Made by a program: the position numbers and the translations under genes. Below the pieces are notes generated by a model. It saw nothing but the letters and a program-made list of their open reading frames with translations, did not search any database and was not told the origin of the DNA. A DNA stretch of 64,000 nucleotides from Carposina sasakii (lineage: Eukaryota > Arthropoda > Insecta > Lepidoptera > Carposinidae), in assembly GCA_014607495.2 (NCBI GenBank), contig CP053161.1:1178001-1242000 (forward strand), in the 5' to 3' direction. Numbering within the stretch: the stretch's first letter is position 1; the number at the start of each line of letters is the position of its first letter. Below, one piece after another: positions 1-9,877 of this stretch.

Positions 1-1761
1 GAAGCCATAATATGCAAGTTTAGAAATAAGCAAATCAACATTGATGGAGTCGAACGCTCTAGAAAAGTCAAGGAGAACCAAAAACGTGCACATGCCGCTA
101 TCTTGTGCAACGAGGATGTTATCGGTCACATCCAGAAGGGCTGTGACTGTGCTACGTCCTTTTCTGAAGCCAGATTGTGCATCAGGTAATATATGATGTT
201 TCTCAAGATAATCCGTTAACTGGAAGCACACCACTTTTTCTAATATTTTGGACATACACGGTAGTATACTAATGGGCCGCAAATCCTTCAGATTTGCGGG
301 ATTAGAGGTTTTAGGCAGGGGACGAACTATTGCTAATTTCCAAGCTTTTGGGAATGTAGAAGAGCTAATGGACAGATTTATTATCTTTTGAATAGTTTCC
401 AATGAGTGAGGGAAAGTCATAAGAAGCATATCCAAACTAATTGAGTCACTACCCAAAGCGTTAGATTTTAATGTTCGGATTATCTTAGTAATAGCATCTA
501 TGCCAACTGGTTCTAATTTATATTTCGCTTCACTATATTGGTGATATTCAAAAAAGGTTAGTTGTGAAATTGTTATAGAAGCTATATTTGGAATGTTCAT
601 GAAATGGTTATTAATGATATCGGGATCCTGTAAATGAGATGGAAGTTCTGTATTAGTTTTAGGTAGCAGTGTATTTTTAATATTTTTCCATAATTGCTTG
701 GGACGATTAATTTGATTATTTATGTTAAATTTAAAATATGCTGACTTTTCATGATGCAATGCTTGATTAACAGTAGCTTTAAGGTCCTTGTAGTATTTTT
801 TTTTACATTCTAATTTAGTTTTATGATAATCCGCAGAAGCTTGATCACGTAGACTCATCATGAGTTTTATTGTAGGCGTAATCCATGGATAGGAGTGCTG
901 CTTCACTTTCATGTACTTAACAGGCGCGTGCAAATCAAACAGTCCCAGGATACAATCAGTAAATGTATTAACCACGTTGTTGATTTCGCCACGACGACTG
1001 ATTTGGTCCCACCCAACCGCTTGCACGTCAGCCGCAAAGTTTTCACTGGAGATGCTTCGAATTGATCTAAATTCAACAGTCGTCGAGGCTAGTTTTTCAC
1101 GCTTAATGTTGAACTCACAAGTTATTAGACAATGGCCATAGAGCCTACCAACCAAATCAAGAGTTATATTTCTTGCCCGCAAGTCCGTACAAACCAAGTC
1201 AATAAGAGATTTTGATGTTTCAGTGAAATGTGTTGGGCTAGTCACTAGCTGCGATAACCCAAGACATGTAAGGAACGTTTCAAGCTTAGATTTCACCTTA
1301 ATTTCGTTAAAATCACCTAACAAAATTACATGATCATGAGTAGGTAGCGCATTTACAGAAGCAGTTAGAGAATCAAAAAATAAATCAACATTAACCCAAC
1401 TTGGGCGGTATGCTGTCCCAATAGCCAATTTCTTACTATTAACTGTCATAGTTATCCACATCTGCTCCACCATCGTATGCATCGGGTCTATTGGGTGTTG
1501 CCATGTACGCGCAGTCAGTCCAAGCTTTATGTAAAACCCTACACCACCTCCACGCGTTCTTTTGCCACGAGGCCGCGGAGTATGGCGCAGCCTGTAACCC
1601 GGTAATGTAGGAGCTTTTTCCTCCTGGCCCATCTGTAGCCAAGTTTCATTTATTGCTAAGACGTCTATGTCGTAAAGTTCCACAGAAGCCACAAAATTGT
1701 CATGATTGGTGCCGAGAGAACCTGGGTTAAATAATCCAACCTTTAATAACCTATTAACCAT
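1..1761 (-). CDS. LINE A ORF2: endonuclease-reverse transcriptase, open to window edge
   Basis: Reading minus-strand codons from the ATG at 1761-1759, I find no stop in 587 codons to base 1. The next in-frame stop upstream is at 1854-1852. Residues 1-225 are an exonuclease/endonuclease/phosphatase fold: N12, E39 in INETWL, D150 and N152 in LLGDFN, and H210 in the YGHCLI box. Reverse transcriptase begins near residue 460, with RPISILPCMSKILEK and QSGFRKGRSTVTALL. The motif A aspartate is about residue 565, in LLDFSRAFDS. The catalytic FADD box and C-terminus lie beyond the window. The protein nicks target DNA and copies the element RNA by target-primed reverse transcription. It is easily missed because no stop codon falls inside the window. 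Confidence 0.93.
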   Translation of the reverse strand, partial: MVNRLLKVGLFNPGSLGTNHDNFVASVELYDIDVLAINETWLQMGQEEKAPTLPGYRLRHTPRPRGKRTRGGGVGFYIKLGLTARTWQHPIDPMHTMVEQMWITMTVNSKKLAIGTAYRPSWVNVDLFFDSLTASVNALPTHDHVILLGDFNEIKVKSKLETFLTCLGLSQLVTSPTHFTETSKSLIDLVCTDLRARNITLDLVGRLYGHCLITCEFNIKREKLASTTVEFRSIRSISSENFAADVQAVGWDQISRRGEINNVVNTFTDCILGLFDLHAPVKYMKVKQHSYPWITPTIKLMMSLRDQASADYHKTKLECKKKYYKDLKATVNQALHHEKSAYFKFNINNQINRPKQLWKNIKNTLLPKTNTELPSHLQDPDIINNHFMNIPNIASITISQLTFFEYHQYSEAKYKLEPVGIDAITKIIRTLKSNALGSDSISLDMLLMTFPHSLETIQKIINLSISSSTFPKAWKLAIVRPLPKTSNPANLKDLRPISILPCMSKILEKVVCFQLTDYLEKHHILPDAQSGFRKGRSTVTALLDVTDNILVAQDSGMCTFLVLLDFSRAFDSINVDLLISKLAYYGF

Positions 1762-2031
1762 TGTTAAAAACAAATAAAATTTCCCCGGAGCAGAGAGGGC
1801 ATATTCTGATAGACGACACCACAGCAAACAGAAATAGTGTAAAAAAATATGTCATAATATAGATATATAGATATAAACTAAAACAATAGTAACCTATAAA
1901 CATAAATATATGAGTAAAAAACAATTTAAGGAACATACTTTCATCCCAATTAGCATTACAAAAAATATAAAAATAACGAGCATAATGAGTACTTGTATCT
2001 TTAGAATTACAATACTGTATAAACTTCATTT

Positions 2032-3060
2032 TCAAACAAGATTTTCCCCAAAAACCTTCACAAAGTCCTCCTCAGACCTGATGAGATGAGCAGGCCTTCC
2101 ATCAGCCTGTCGCGTATATATACGTCCCTGCTTTGTCCAGGCGAAGCGCCACTTAAATTTTTGGCATGCTTCACGGACACGATAGAAAAGCTGTCTGTTG
2201 GACCGCGTCAGCCGCTCATTGATGAAAATGCGGCCTGGGTGAGCATTAGCGCTCCGCCCGGCGTCAGTAGCGCTCAGGGTGCGACGAACACGCGCCGCCT
2301 GCAGCAGGCGGTCGCGCAACTCGCGTCGCGCAAGGCGTACAACGACGCGGCGTACACGCGGTCGTTCCCCCGCCGCAACCGTGACCTGTGCCACCCCTAC
2401 TCGTTCGGCAAAGACTATGTCACGATCCTCCAGTACAACTCCTAGCTTGGCACCGAGAACAACCACCGTGTGGAGTACATTTTCCCCCTTCTCCTCTGGC
2501 AGCTGTCCAATTTCAATGTCTGTACGTAGCGCCTCCTGTTCTCTATCGTTCAGCTCTAATTTCAACTGAGATACCGTTTGCTCCAATTTAGTTACTATTT
2601 CAGGTGCGGGGGGGCGAAGATTCTCGATTCTTTCGAGTCTCTCTTCAAAGCCGTCCATTCTCGCATTAATCCCCTCGATAGTCATCCTAAAATCACCTAT
2701 CTCTCGTCGCAGCTCTCTCAGCTCAGCAGTGCACTCACAAAGTTCTCGTCGGAATTCCCGTATGCAGTCAGCGGTGTCCGTAGAGAAGTGCGTACGTGGT
2801 GAATCAACATGACGTTGCTGAGTACAGGAGCCTCCGCTACCAGACTGCTCGGCTGAGCCAGTAGCATTTTGGACGGGTGTACTGCTGTTATCTTCCTTTC
2901 GTACTCTGTTTTTACACTCTGGGCACAGCCAGTCCTTGCTAACAGCAGCCGAATCAGCTATACCAGCACAGCTCTTATGAAAAAGCGAAGGACATAGGCG
3001 ACATGCAACAATACCAGTTTTCAATGAAGCATATTTCCCACAGCTCGTGCATTTACCCAT
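2032..3060 (-). CDS. LINE A ORF1: PHD finger, coiled coil and FP-type C-terminal domain protein
   Basis: 342 aa. A complete Cys4-His-Cys3 PHD-type zinc finger lies at residues 4-49 (C4, C7, C20, C23, H28, C31, C46, C49). It is followed by a polar linker, a long heptad-rich coiled coil (about 95-195), and a basic C-terminal domain (about 240-342) with FINERLTRSNRQLF and FKWRFAWTKQGRIY. The last part resembles the C-terminal domain shared by insect LINE ORF1 proteins and baculovirus FP proteins. ORF1 products bind element RNA and form the particle needed for transposition; the PHD finger might contact histone tails, which is inference. The start at 3060 is supported because the zinc finger begins at residue 4. 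There is no frameshift. Confidence 0.9.
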   Translation of the reverse strand: MGKCTSCGKYASLKTGIVACRLCPSLFHKSCAGIADSAAVSKDWLCPECKNRVRKEDNSSTPVQNATGSAEQSGSGGSCTQQRHVDSPRTHFSTDTADCIREFRRELCECTAELRELRREIGDFRMTIEGINARMDGFEERLERIENLRPPAPEIVTKLEQTVSQLKLELNDREQEALRTDIEIGQLPEEKGENVLHTVVVLGAKLGVVLEDRDIVFAERVGVAQVTVAAGERPRVRRVVVRLARRELRDRLLQAARVRRTLSATDAGRSANAHPGRIFINERLTRSNRQLFYRVREACQKFKWRFAWTKQGRIYTRQADGRPAHLIRSEEDFVKVFGENLV

Positions 3061-3589
3061 CGTTTTATATTATAATGTCCAAAAAGCAAAATAATCAAAA
3101 AATAATAAAAAAAGAAAATAAGAAAAATTATAAAATAAAATGTTTTAAGTTTTTAAGGCGACACCGAGCTTTGAATCAGTACACTCACGAGCGGCGAATC
3201 AATGTATGCGCTGCAACCGTATGCCTTCACCACTAAGCCAAACAAGCGACGAATTAGCTATTGAAAATTTCCTTTTGTATGTAGTATCATAAGCCCAATG
3301 GAAAAGAGTCTTGATGTTGACCTTGAAGATAGCTTTACTTGCTCACGTGACAGGCGCAACGGATATGCGTACGACTGACTGATGACCGTTTGACGCACTA
3401 AATCACACACTTATTACACAGTATTATTTGGTTTTCGAGTTATATTTCTTTATAAAAACAATCACTTGTACTTTTTAACCTTAGGTACACTTGTATTCAG
3501 ATTATTAGTTATTTTCTGAACGGTTAAATGTACAATGTTTTACACTTTACAATTTAACATTGAAGACAGAACGAGAAACACGTCCACTC
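3061..3589. other. Probable LINE A 5' UTR and flank, no clear boundary
   Basis: AT-rich sequence upstream of ORF1. The part next to 3060 must include the LINE 5' UTR, but I see no target-site duplication or promoter motif that fixes its end. A short GC-richer stretch at 3160-3250 ('cgacaccgagctttgaat...caccactaagccaaac') has the look of a decayed tRNA-derived head on the minus strand, but it is too degenerate to call. Confidence 0.35.
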
Positions 3590-3842
3590 TGTAACGGTGC
3601 GCGAGTGGGGATATTTCTATTATAGTGCACAAGTGTGTGCGCAAACACAGATGCACTCTCTATTCCGTTACTCTCATAGTCCGATGGGACGGAAAGCCGA
3701 CACGACCGGAGAGAGCTAAGTGACAATTTTGCAACATTAAAATTTGTACATAAAATAAATTCATTGATACAGGCCCGTGACTGGGATCGAACTTATGTCT
3801 CCCGCTTGGTAGGTGCACGTCTTAACCACTGGGCTATCACCG
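3590..3842 (-). repeat. SINE copy S1 with tRNA-derived head
   Basis: Read on the minus strand from 3842, the first ~75 nt look tRNA-like: an A box TAGCCCAGTGGT and a B box AGTTCGATCCC at the spacing of an internal RNA polymerase III promoter. An unrelated body of ~180 nt follows. A second copy with the same head and body lies at 56.14-57.07 kb on the same strand, which proves this is a dispersed element rather than a tRNA gene. The SINE would depend on a LINE for mobility. The 3' boundary near 3590 is approximate. Confidence 0.8.
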
Positions 3843-5495
3843 AAAAGCGTATAATACTTCTAAATAGAATGACTCGGTGTAATTTCGTATTGGTTTCGTT
3901 ATCGAAAGCTAGATTATTGTATTTGTACCCGTATTGTATTTAGCAGGTAAATTTTTTTTTGTTATTATCATATTAATCAAATAACATCGTAATAAATCTT
4001 TAAAAATGTAGGTAAATAATGTTTACGCAATAGAATTAAGCATATATAACGTACACTTGACTGAACTCAGAACACGGGTATTTTGAATGGACTAATATTG
4101 ACAAAATTGTTATTGACATAGGTACATACTTCAATTACCTATACCAATTGACGAAAGTATACAGTGATGTAAAAAATGCGGTCATACACATAGTAACGAG
4201 CGCCATCTTCCATGGGAGCTATATGGTGAACCGCATTCTAGATCTTAGTACATATAGTATTTAATATTATTCACGGATCCCACAGTCAAACGGCGCAAGC
4301 AGTTTTGTGGGATGTTGTACATAATTTTAAGTTTTTGGAATGTTTACAGAATAATTAAGAATAAAGAAAAAAAGGTAGAGACCTTTATATCATAAAGCAG
4401 TATTGTGTATACTCGTGTCCAGGAACTTAACGATGCTTCTGCTTTTAGCTTTGACAATCAAAATTTTATTTTTACTTACCGCTTTAATTTGTGTAGCTAT
4501 CGCCATAAAAATAAGTACACTTATTTGCTTCATTGTAACTGAAAAAGAAAAAATCTATTTATAATTTTATATCACATTATACCAAAGAAGATTCAAAACT
4601 CCGCCTTTATGTGGCAACGATTCCAAAAGAATCATGCTCACAACGCATGTAAACATCTACTAATAAATGGCGCGTAAACTGACAAACTCGTTATACTTGA
4701 TTTTTTACAGCGAAATAATATGGAATATCTGTCAAATTAAACTGTAAATAGCTTACACCTAATTTTAAGCATTTTATTATTAAGGACATTAAAAATATAC
4801 TACACTAGATATTATTTGTGTCATACGTCATTGGTTGTCATCTACCTATATATTTATGTAGCATGCATGGTACAAATAGGCACCGTTTACGTTGTACATA
4901 TATTTTCCGGCATTTAACATCCTTCTAACGAGCAAAAGTAAACGGTAGAACGGAATATCAAAAAGGAAGAATGATGGTTAGCTCCGGTTATTCAGTATTT
5001 TCCTCATTTTGATCCAATTTAGTAAAAAGCAGCAATTTGGCAGAAATAACACGTACATTACGTAAATTAACCTTTGTTTTGCGGTGGTTTTGGGGAATCT
5101 CTGATAATTTATGGTCTTGCTTTGGATACTGCATTCTTTATTTATTGTCTCCCCTTAATGATGCTGCTTTGTGTACTGTGAAATCTTATATTTGAGTGAT
5201 TTATGGCCATGACCCTACAATTCTTCCTGCCTGGAATTTATCTGGACTAACTGATTACTGACAATTTATTCCGCCTAATTTAAGGAATGAATAAATATCT
5301 GTTACGCAATGTAATTCATCCCAGAAATATTAAAACATCTATTTCTGTTCGTAATGTAAAAAAGACGGTGATGTTAAGGGCCCCTTCTCCTGAAGAAATA
5401 GGTACCTACGTACTCGATCCGGACGATCCGTTTTTATCATTTTTTTGTATTGATTATAGATTTTCAGTTTATGAAAAAAAATTTTAGTGTTATTA
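3843..5495. other. AT-rich sequence without recognisable features
   Basis: I see no gene, RNA gene or boundary-defined repeat here. Open frames are short and AT-biased (e.g. 66 codons at 5287-5487) and do not resemble any family. Confidence 0.5.
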
Positions 5496-5800
5496 TCTAA
5501 TATATAAAATTCTCGTGTCACGGTGTTAGAAGTTAAACTCCTCCGAAACGGCTCGACCGATTTTCGTAAATCTTAGCATGCATATCGGTTAGGGTGGAGA
5601 ATCGGACAACATCTATTTTTCATCCCCCTAAATGTTAAGGGTGGTGCACCCCTAAATTTTTTTATTTTATTTTTTTGACAAAATTTTTTGTTTTTATTTT
5701 TTTATGATACAGCATACAAAAATACATATAACCATGAATTTTCACCCCTCTAGGATCAACCCCTTTTACATGGCAAAACAACGTTTGCCGGGTCAGCTAG
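5496..5800 (+). mobile_element. Non-autonomous Helitron, 305 bp
   Basis: All structural hallmarks of a Helitron are present. The 5' terminus is TC (5496-5497) after a host A. The 3' terminus is CTAG (5797-5800) before a host T, so insertion was between A and T without target duplication. A short hairpin (GGCAAA ... TTTGCC, 5772-5789) lies ~7 nt before CTAG. There are no terminal inverted repeats and no coding capacity. It would be mobilised in trans by a Rep/helicase protein, which is absent from this window. The start 'taatatataaaattctcgtg' and end 'gccgggtcagctag' match a repeat I recognise as widespread in arthropod genomes. Confidence 0.85.
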
Positions 5801-7705
5801 TTATATACCTATATATATCCAAACATATCCCTGGAAAAACTGACTAGCAAGTCTTATAGCACTTAAAATGCTTTTAAAATCGATCTTGCCTCTATTAGTT
5901 TTTATCGGGTAAAACGTTAAATAAATTGTTTTAAACCAAAAAATCAGTAAGTAAAATATATATTTAATAAAATATATATACTATAGGTACTATATTTTTT
6001 TAGATTTTAATTATGACGCTTTCTCTAGAAACAACCTAATCGTAATTTATAGTATAACAAGCTTAACATGTCACAAGAAAACCGCGTGAAATTTCAAAAT
6101 CTTGCAGTTCTCTGAACATACCTACTCAGAAAAAAACTACTTGATACTTTTATTTTAAATATACCTATACAATTATTTAGTATAATACACTTTATTGAAA
6201 ATGAATTTACTTAGTAATTTTCTAACATAATTATTAATTTTCATATTATTATCATAAAGTAAACAGTATAATCAAATAAACTATACTAGCTTTAGATTAA
6301 TTCAACATATAAACAGATGTTGGTGAGACTAAATAAGAAATCGTTTTAGCGTAAACAGTTTTTTTTTCAAAGCGACCTATGAAAGTATTAAAATCTTTGA
6401 ACTCACATTTAGCTGCACGTTTGACAGATTGTAGTATTCCCACATTTCATCATCATCATTTACAGCCCTGGAAAGTCCACTGTTGGACATAGGCCTCCCC
6501 CAACAATCTCCACTCCGACGATTCCCACATTTAAAACTTGGAAAATGGCTGTGGACAAGTTACGCTTGTTCTACTATAAAAACCAATTTTTTGATAAACG
6601 GGGCCTTAAAATCACGAAAAAAGAAATGATTAGCACGAAGGAAAAGTTTATTTTATTTATTTATTTCGTAAAACGCGCTAAATCACGTCACCGCGCTAAT
6701 GCCGATAAATTTTATGTACCTGTCAATCTTTATTTAAAAATTTGCTAAAACAATTTTTTTTTTGAAGAGATAAGTGTCTCTAAATTTTGATGCCAACTTT
6801 ATGCTACGAGTAAAATGTTTTAACATTTGCCAAATTTGAAAGAAAAGGTTTACGTTTAAAGCACAGATAAATGTTGTTTAATTTTAATACTGACTTTAAG
6901 TATGTTAAATTTACCGAAATTTACAGAAACGGCTAACGATGCCGACATACAGTAACTATTTACTGTGCGGTTCAAAGTTGAGAGTTTTCCGCTTAACAAT
7001 TACTTAGCTGGCGACAGCATTTCGCAAAGTCCTAACAGTTTGTATTTCACACAAGCTAACGTTAAAGCATGGACCCTGTTCTTTAACGGCTGCTGAATCT
7101 GCTGATGTTTTAGTTGTTATTAAATTAAGTTTTTGTACGTTTTGCGTAAGGTATAAAGTATGGAGTATGTGAATTAAATAACAAAATTGGGTCATTGTTA
7201 CCTCAATTAATAAATGAATTATTAATTATTAAGCCCCACATACAGCAATTACGTAAATTTAGATTTAATTATACCATTAATTTGCATTTAGCACATTGAT
7301 TGTTTTTTGACATAACCAGGAAGAGCTGTTATGTATGCTAAGTCTCAAATGTTCTAGCATCTTTTGAAATGTCCGGTAGATACTTTGTGTAGTTGAAAAT
7401 TATAGAGTCTCAGACTACCAAGTCTCAGACTACCAAGTTTCACTTCGACCATTAGAGGATTCTATATATGTATTGTGAAGTGTATTTTGCAGTAAGTATT
7501 AACAAGTATTACCACATCTCATCGCTATAGGTACATTGCATCAATCAACTGAATCATAGCAACATCGAGCCTACTTTCACTTGGCTAGACTTACGTCATT
7601 TTATAAAATAATATAACACCTCAAAGGAACGCAATATCACCAGCACCGGAGTTGCGTACAGCATCTTGCATTTATTTATTGAAATCGATTTATTTGTGTG
7701 TAGAT
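5801..7705. other. AT-rich stretch with one short dispersed-repeat fragment
   Basis: Mostly featureless AT-rich DNA. At 6449-6520, after a (CAT)n run, sits a ~70-bp fragment of the repeat described at 24636-24905 ('agtccactgttggacatagg'). A local duplication of 'agtctcagactaccaagt' occurs at about 7407-7438. No gene is supported. Confidence 0.5.
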
Positions 7706-7935
7706 TCATCATCATTTTATCCGTTAAGTCCACTGCTGAGCTATAGTTAGATACTTGTAGGTCTTCCACAACAACTTCCACTGCGACCTGTTGGAAGCGG
7801 CATGCAGCCAGCAGATATCAGCGGTCCCGACTGGGTTGTCGTCCATCCATCTTACGCTGCTGACTTCCCACAGTACGTAATCTTGCGGATCTTCGCGCAC
7901 GGTCGATAGACAGACACCCACATAACATGGCCTTG
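7706..7935 (+). repeat. Degenerate dispersed repeat, Zenon/CR1-tail-like
   Basis: Begins in a CATCAT run followed by a degenerate 'aagtccactgctgagctata', then 'ggtcttccacaacaacttcc' and a GC-richer tail ending near 'cacccacataacatggcc'. This is a diverged relative of the repeat at 24636-24905 and 60768-61028. Overlapping ORFs of 61-83 codons are by-products of its composition. Confidence 0.5.
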
Positions 7936-8892
7936 TAAATACATATCAGACGTGTCTGCACTGCCACGGATGATACTCTTCCCCGTAGGAAGCTAAGATG
8001 ACGGGTGGCCTTTCCTCTGCTTGCCGATGTGTAGAAATCACTATAGAATTTTACAGCTCCATCGGTCATCGGTTCTTCGATCTATAGAATATCATCAATC
8101 AAACCAATCAGGAATCAGTGTGACAGTATTTGAATCCAACCGAGTGCGAATCGCTTGCAATTTTTAACAGTAGTTACTCTGGGTCAAGTATCCAGTTTAG
8201 AGTTCTTATGTATAAAAACAGTATCAAGACAGCCTGCTGGCTATGAGATGCAAATTGACAATAATGTTTCCCGGAATTCCCATGGGAATGAAAAAAAAAA
8301 CAGAATATCTAAAGTTAAACGATGATACGGGTAACTACTTTTATCTTACTAAAGGTTTGTTGGTTTTTAATTATTATTTTAACAAAAAAACATCCCTAGA
8401 AAATAAACTCCGAAGGCTCTTGCCTACATTTCTATAAGTACATTTTCATTTAGTTTATTATTAAACATTCGTGTACAAAAGCAAAACTTTATACATTTGT
8501 TTTCCCATGGGACTTAGTGTCTACGAAGATAAATAATAAATTCATGAAGTTACGAAATAAGACGGATCTACGAGTTCTATTTTGTTTTTTTTTCAGAATG
8601 CTGGGGATATTTTCCAAGTAATTCTCATTCAACATAAGAGTTTATATTTGGTAAATACGTTTGTCAATACTTATAGGTATTTTTCTAATGTATCTACATA
8701 AGCTATTAGGCGTTTCGGTCCGCGGACCGAAACACGAGTGGGCCGAAACGCCCCAGCACCCACAAAGAGTCACCAGAGTATCGCAAGAGTGAGTAGATAG
8801 TTTGTTTTTGTTCTTTATTCGTTGCTTTATTCCATAATTCAATTACAAATAAGGTAGATAGCTATTTATAAAATAGAATAGTAGTAATATCA

Positions 8893-9000
8893 GCTGCATC
8901 TCCTTCCGTGCATGTCGTAAGAGTCGACTAAGGAACTCGGGCACCCTTTCAAGCGTAAGAGTCGACTAAGGAACTCAGGCACCTTTTAAACCGATAAGCT
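8893..9000 (-). repeat. Dispersed repeat R4, fragment with internal 40-bp duplication
   Basis: Contains 'gtaagagtcgactaaggaac' twice in tandem (about 8918 and 8957), so a ~40-bp unit was duplicated locally. The same core, in various orientations, occurs at 48618-48842, 51360-51532, 54690-54872, 58640-58815, 59695-59825 and 63817-63905. The family shares an ending 'cccgcatcagcacagg'. It has no coding capacity and I do not know the family by name. Confidence 0.7.
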
Positions 9001-9028
9001 AGTGACGCTATGCCAAACTTGGCTGTGG

Positions 9029-9877
9029 TATATATGTCGTGGCCATATTGTAAAATTGATCATTTCATGAAATGGTCGAGCATTCCATGAAGTGGTCGCA
9101 TTTCATGAAGTGGCCAATTCAATTTGACCAGATCGTTAAATCGTCTACATTTCACGATTTTGTCATCCACGTTTGGCCCAAATCGTATTAACAGGGTGTC
9201 CATAAAATCCGAATGTGGTAAGAGCTTATATAATAAATATTACACCGTAACCCATATATAAGTATACCATAAGGTATGATGGTATGATTTTTTTTGCTAT
9301 TATTTATGTGATATTTTCACAATATAATATTTAAAAACATAAAAGACTTTAAAAGCGATTCGCATCTGGCACATCGCCGGACGCTGCCTGGGCACGCTCG
9401 CTCCGCTCGCTCGGCTCGTGCGTCATTTGTCATAGTCTAACCTAACCTAACCTATCGTAATCTAAGGTTTTTGTTTAACAATATTATTATAAACCACCAT
9501 TAAGTCTAATATACATTATACAATATAACACACTATCCGTGAACTTCTTCTGCATAGTCACCCTACTCTCTTTAATTTGTTTTATAACCTAAAAAGAAAA
9601 ATCCGCTATCTTCACACATAAATAAAACGCGCGCAGCGCCTCTACCGGTGATTCATGTAACTATTTTACGATATGATCAATAATCTTGACCACTTCATGA
9701 AATGATCGGGCGTTTAGTTGCCCATATCGAGAAACGATTTTTATCATCGATCTGCCCAAACCATATCATGATGTGGCCAATAGACAGTTGAACTTTTCAT
9801 GAAATGCGACCATTTCATGAAATGCTCGACCATTTCATGAAATGATCAATTCTACGATATGGCCACGACACATATAT
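9029..9877. mobile_element. Fold-back element with palindrome-rich terminal inverted repeats
   Basis: The left arm (9029-9115) and right arm (about 9800-9877) are inverted repeats starting 'tatatatgtcgtggccatat'. Each arm carries three or more near-copies of the 12-bp palindrome ATTTCATGAAAT joined by GGTCG/CGACC spacers; another ('acttcatgaaatgatc') is inboard of the right arm. The ~680-bp centre includes a GC-rich 'ctcgctccgctcgctcgg' block and two to three CCTAA repeats (9437-9455). There is no ORF, so the element is non-autonomous. Flanks are (TA)n, so a TSD cannot be read. Confidence 0.75.

Larger units (their letters stand above)
1..3060 (-). mobile_element. LINE A: two-ORF non-LTR retrotransposon, truncated by window edge
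   Basis: On the minus strand, ORF1 (3060-2032) is followed by 270 bp of AT-rich spacer and then ORF2 (1761 to the window edge). ORF1 carries a PHD finger; ORF2 carries an apurinic-type endonuclease and then reverse transcriptase. This order is that of Jockey/CR1-type LINEs. The 5' UTR upstream of 3060 is not delimited, and the rest of RT plus the 3' UTR lie outside the window. Both ORFs are uninterrupted, unlike every other coding element here, so this is the youngest-looking autonomous element in the window. The exact clade (CR1 or Jockey) cannot be fixed without a tree. Confidence 0.9.

Noticed and set aside
1754..2035. 93-codon minus ORF between LINE A ORF1 and ORF2
   Set aside because: AT-rich spacer translation (poly F/Y/I), overlapping ORF1 stop and the ORF2 start; no domain.
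2086..2802. Plus-strand ORFs of 67-119 codons opposite LINE A ORF1
   Set aside because: Antisense shadows of an intact, domain-bearing ORF.
3770..3842. tRNA gene on the minus strand
   Set aside because: A second copy with the same non-tRNA body at 57 kb shows a SINE head.
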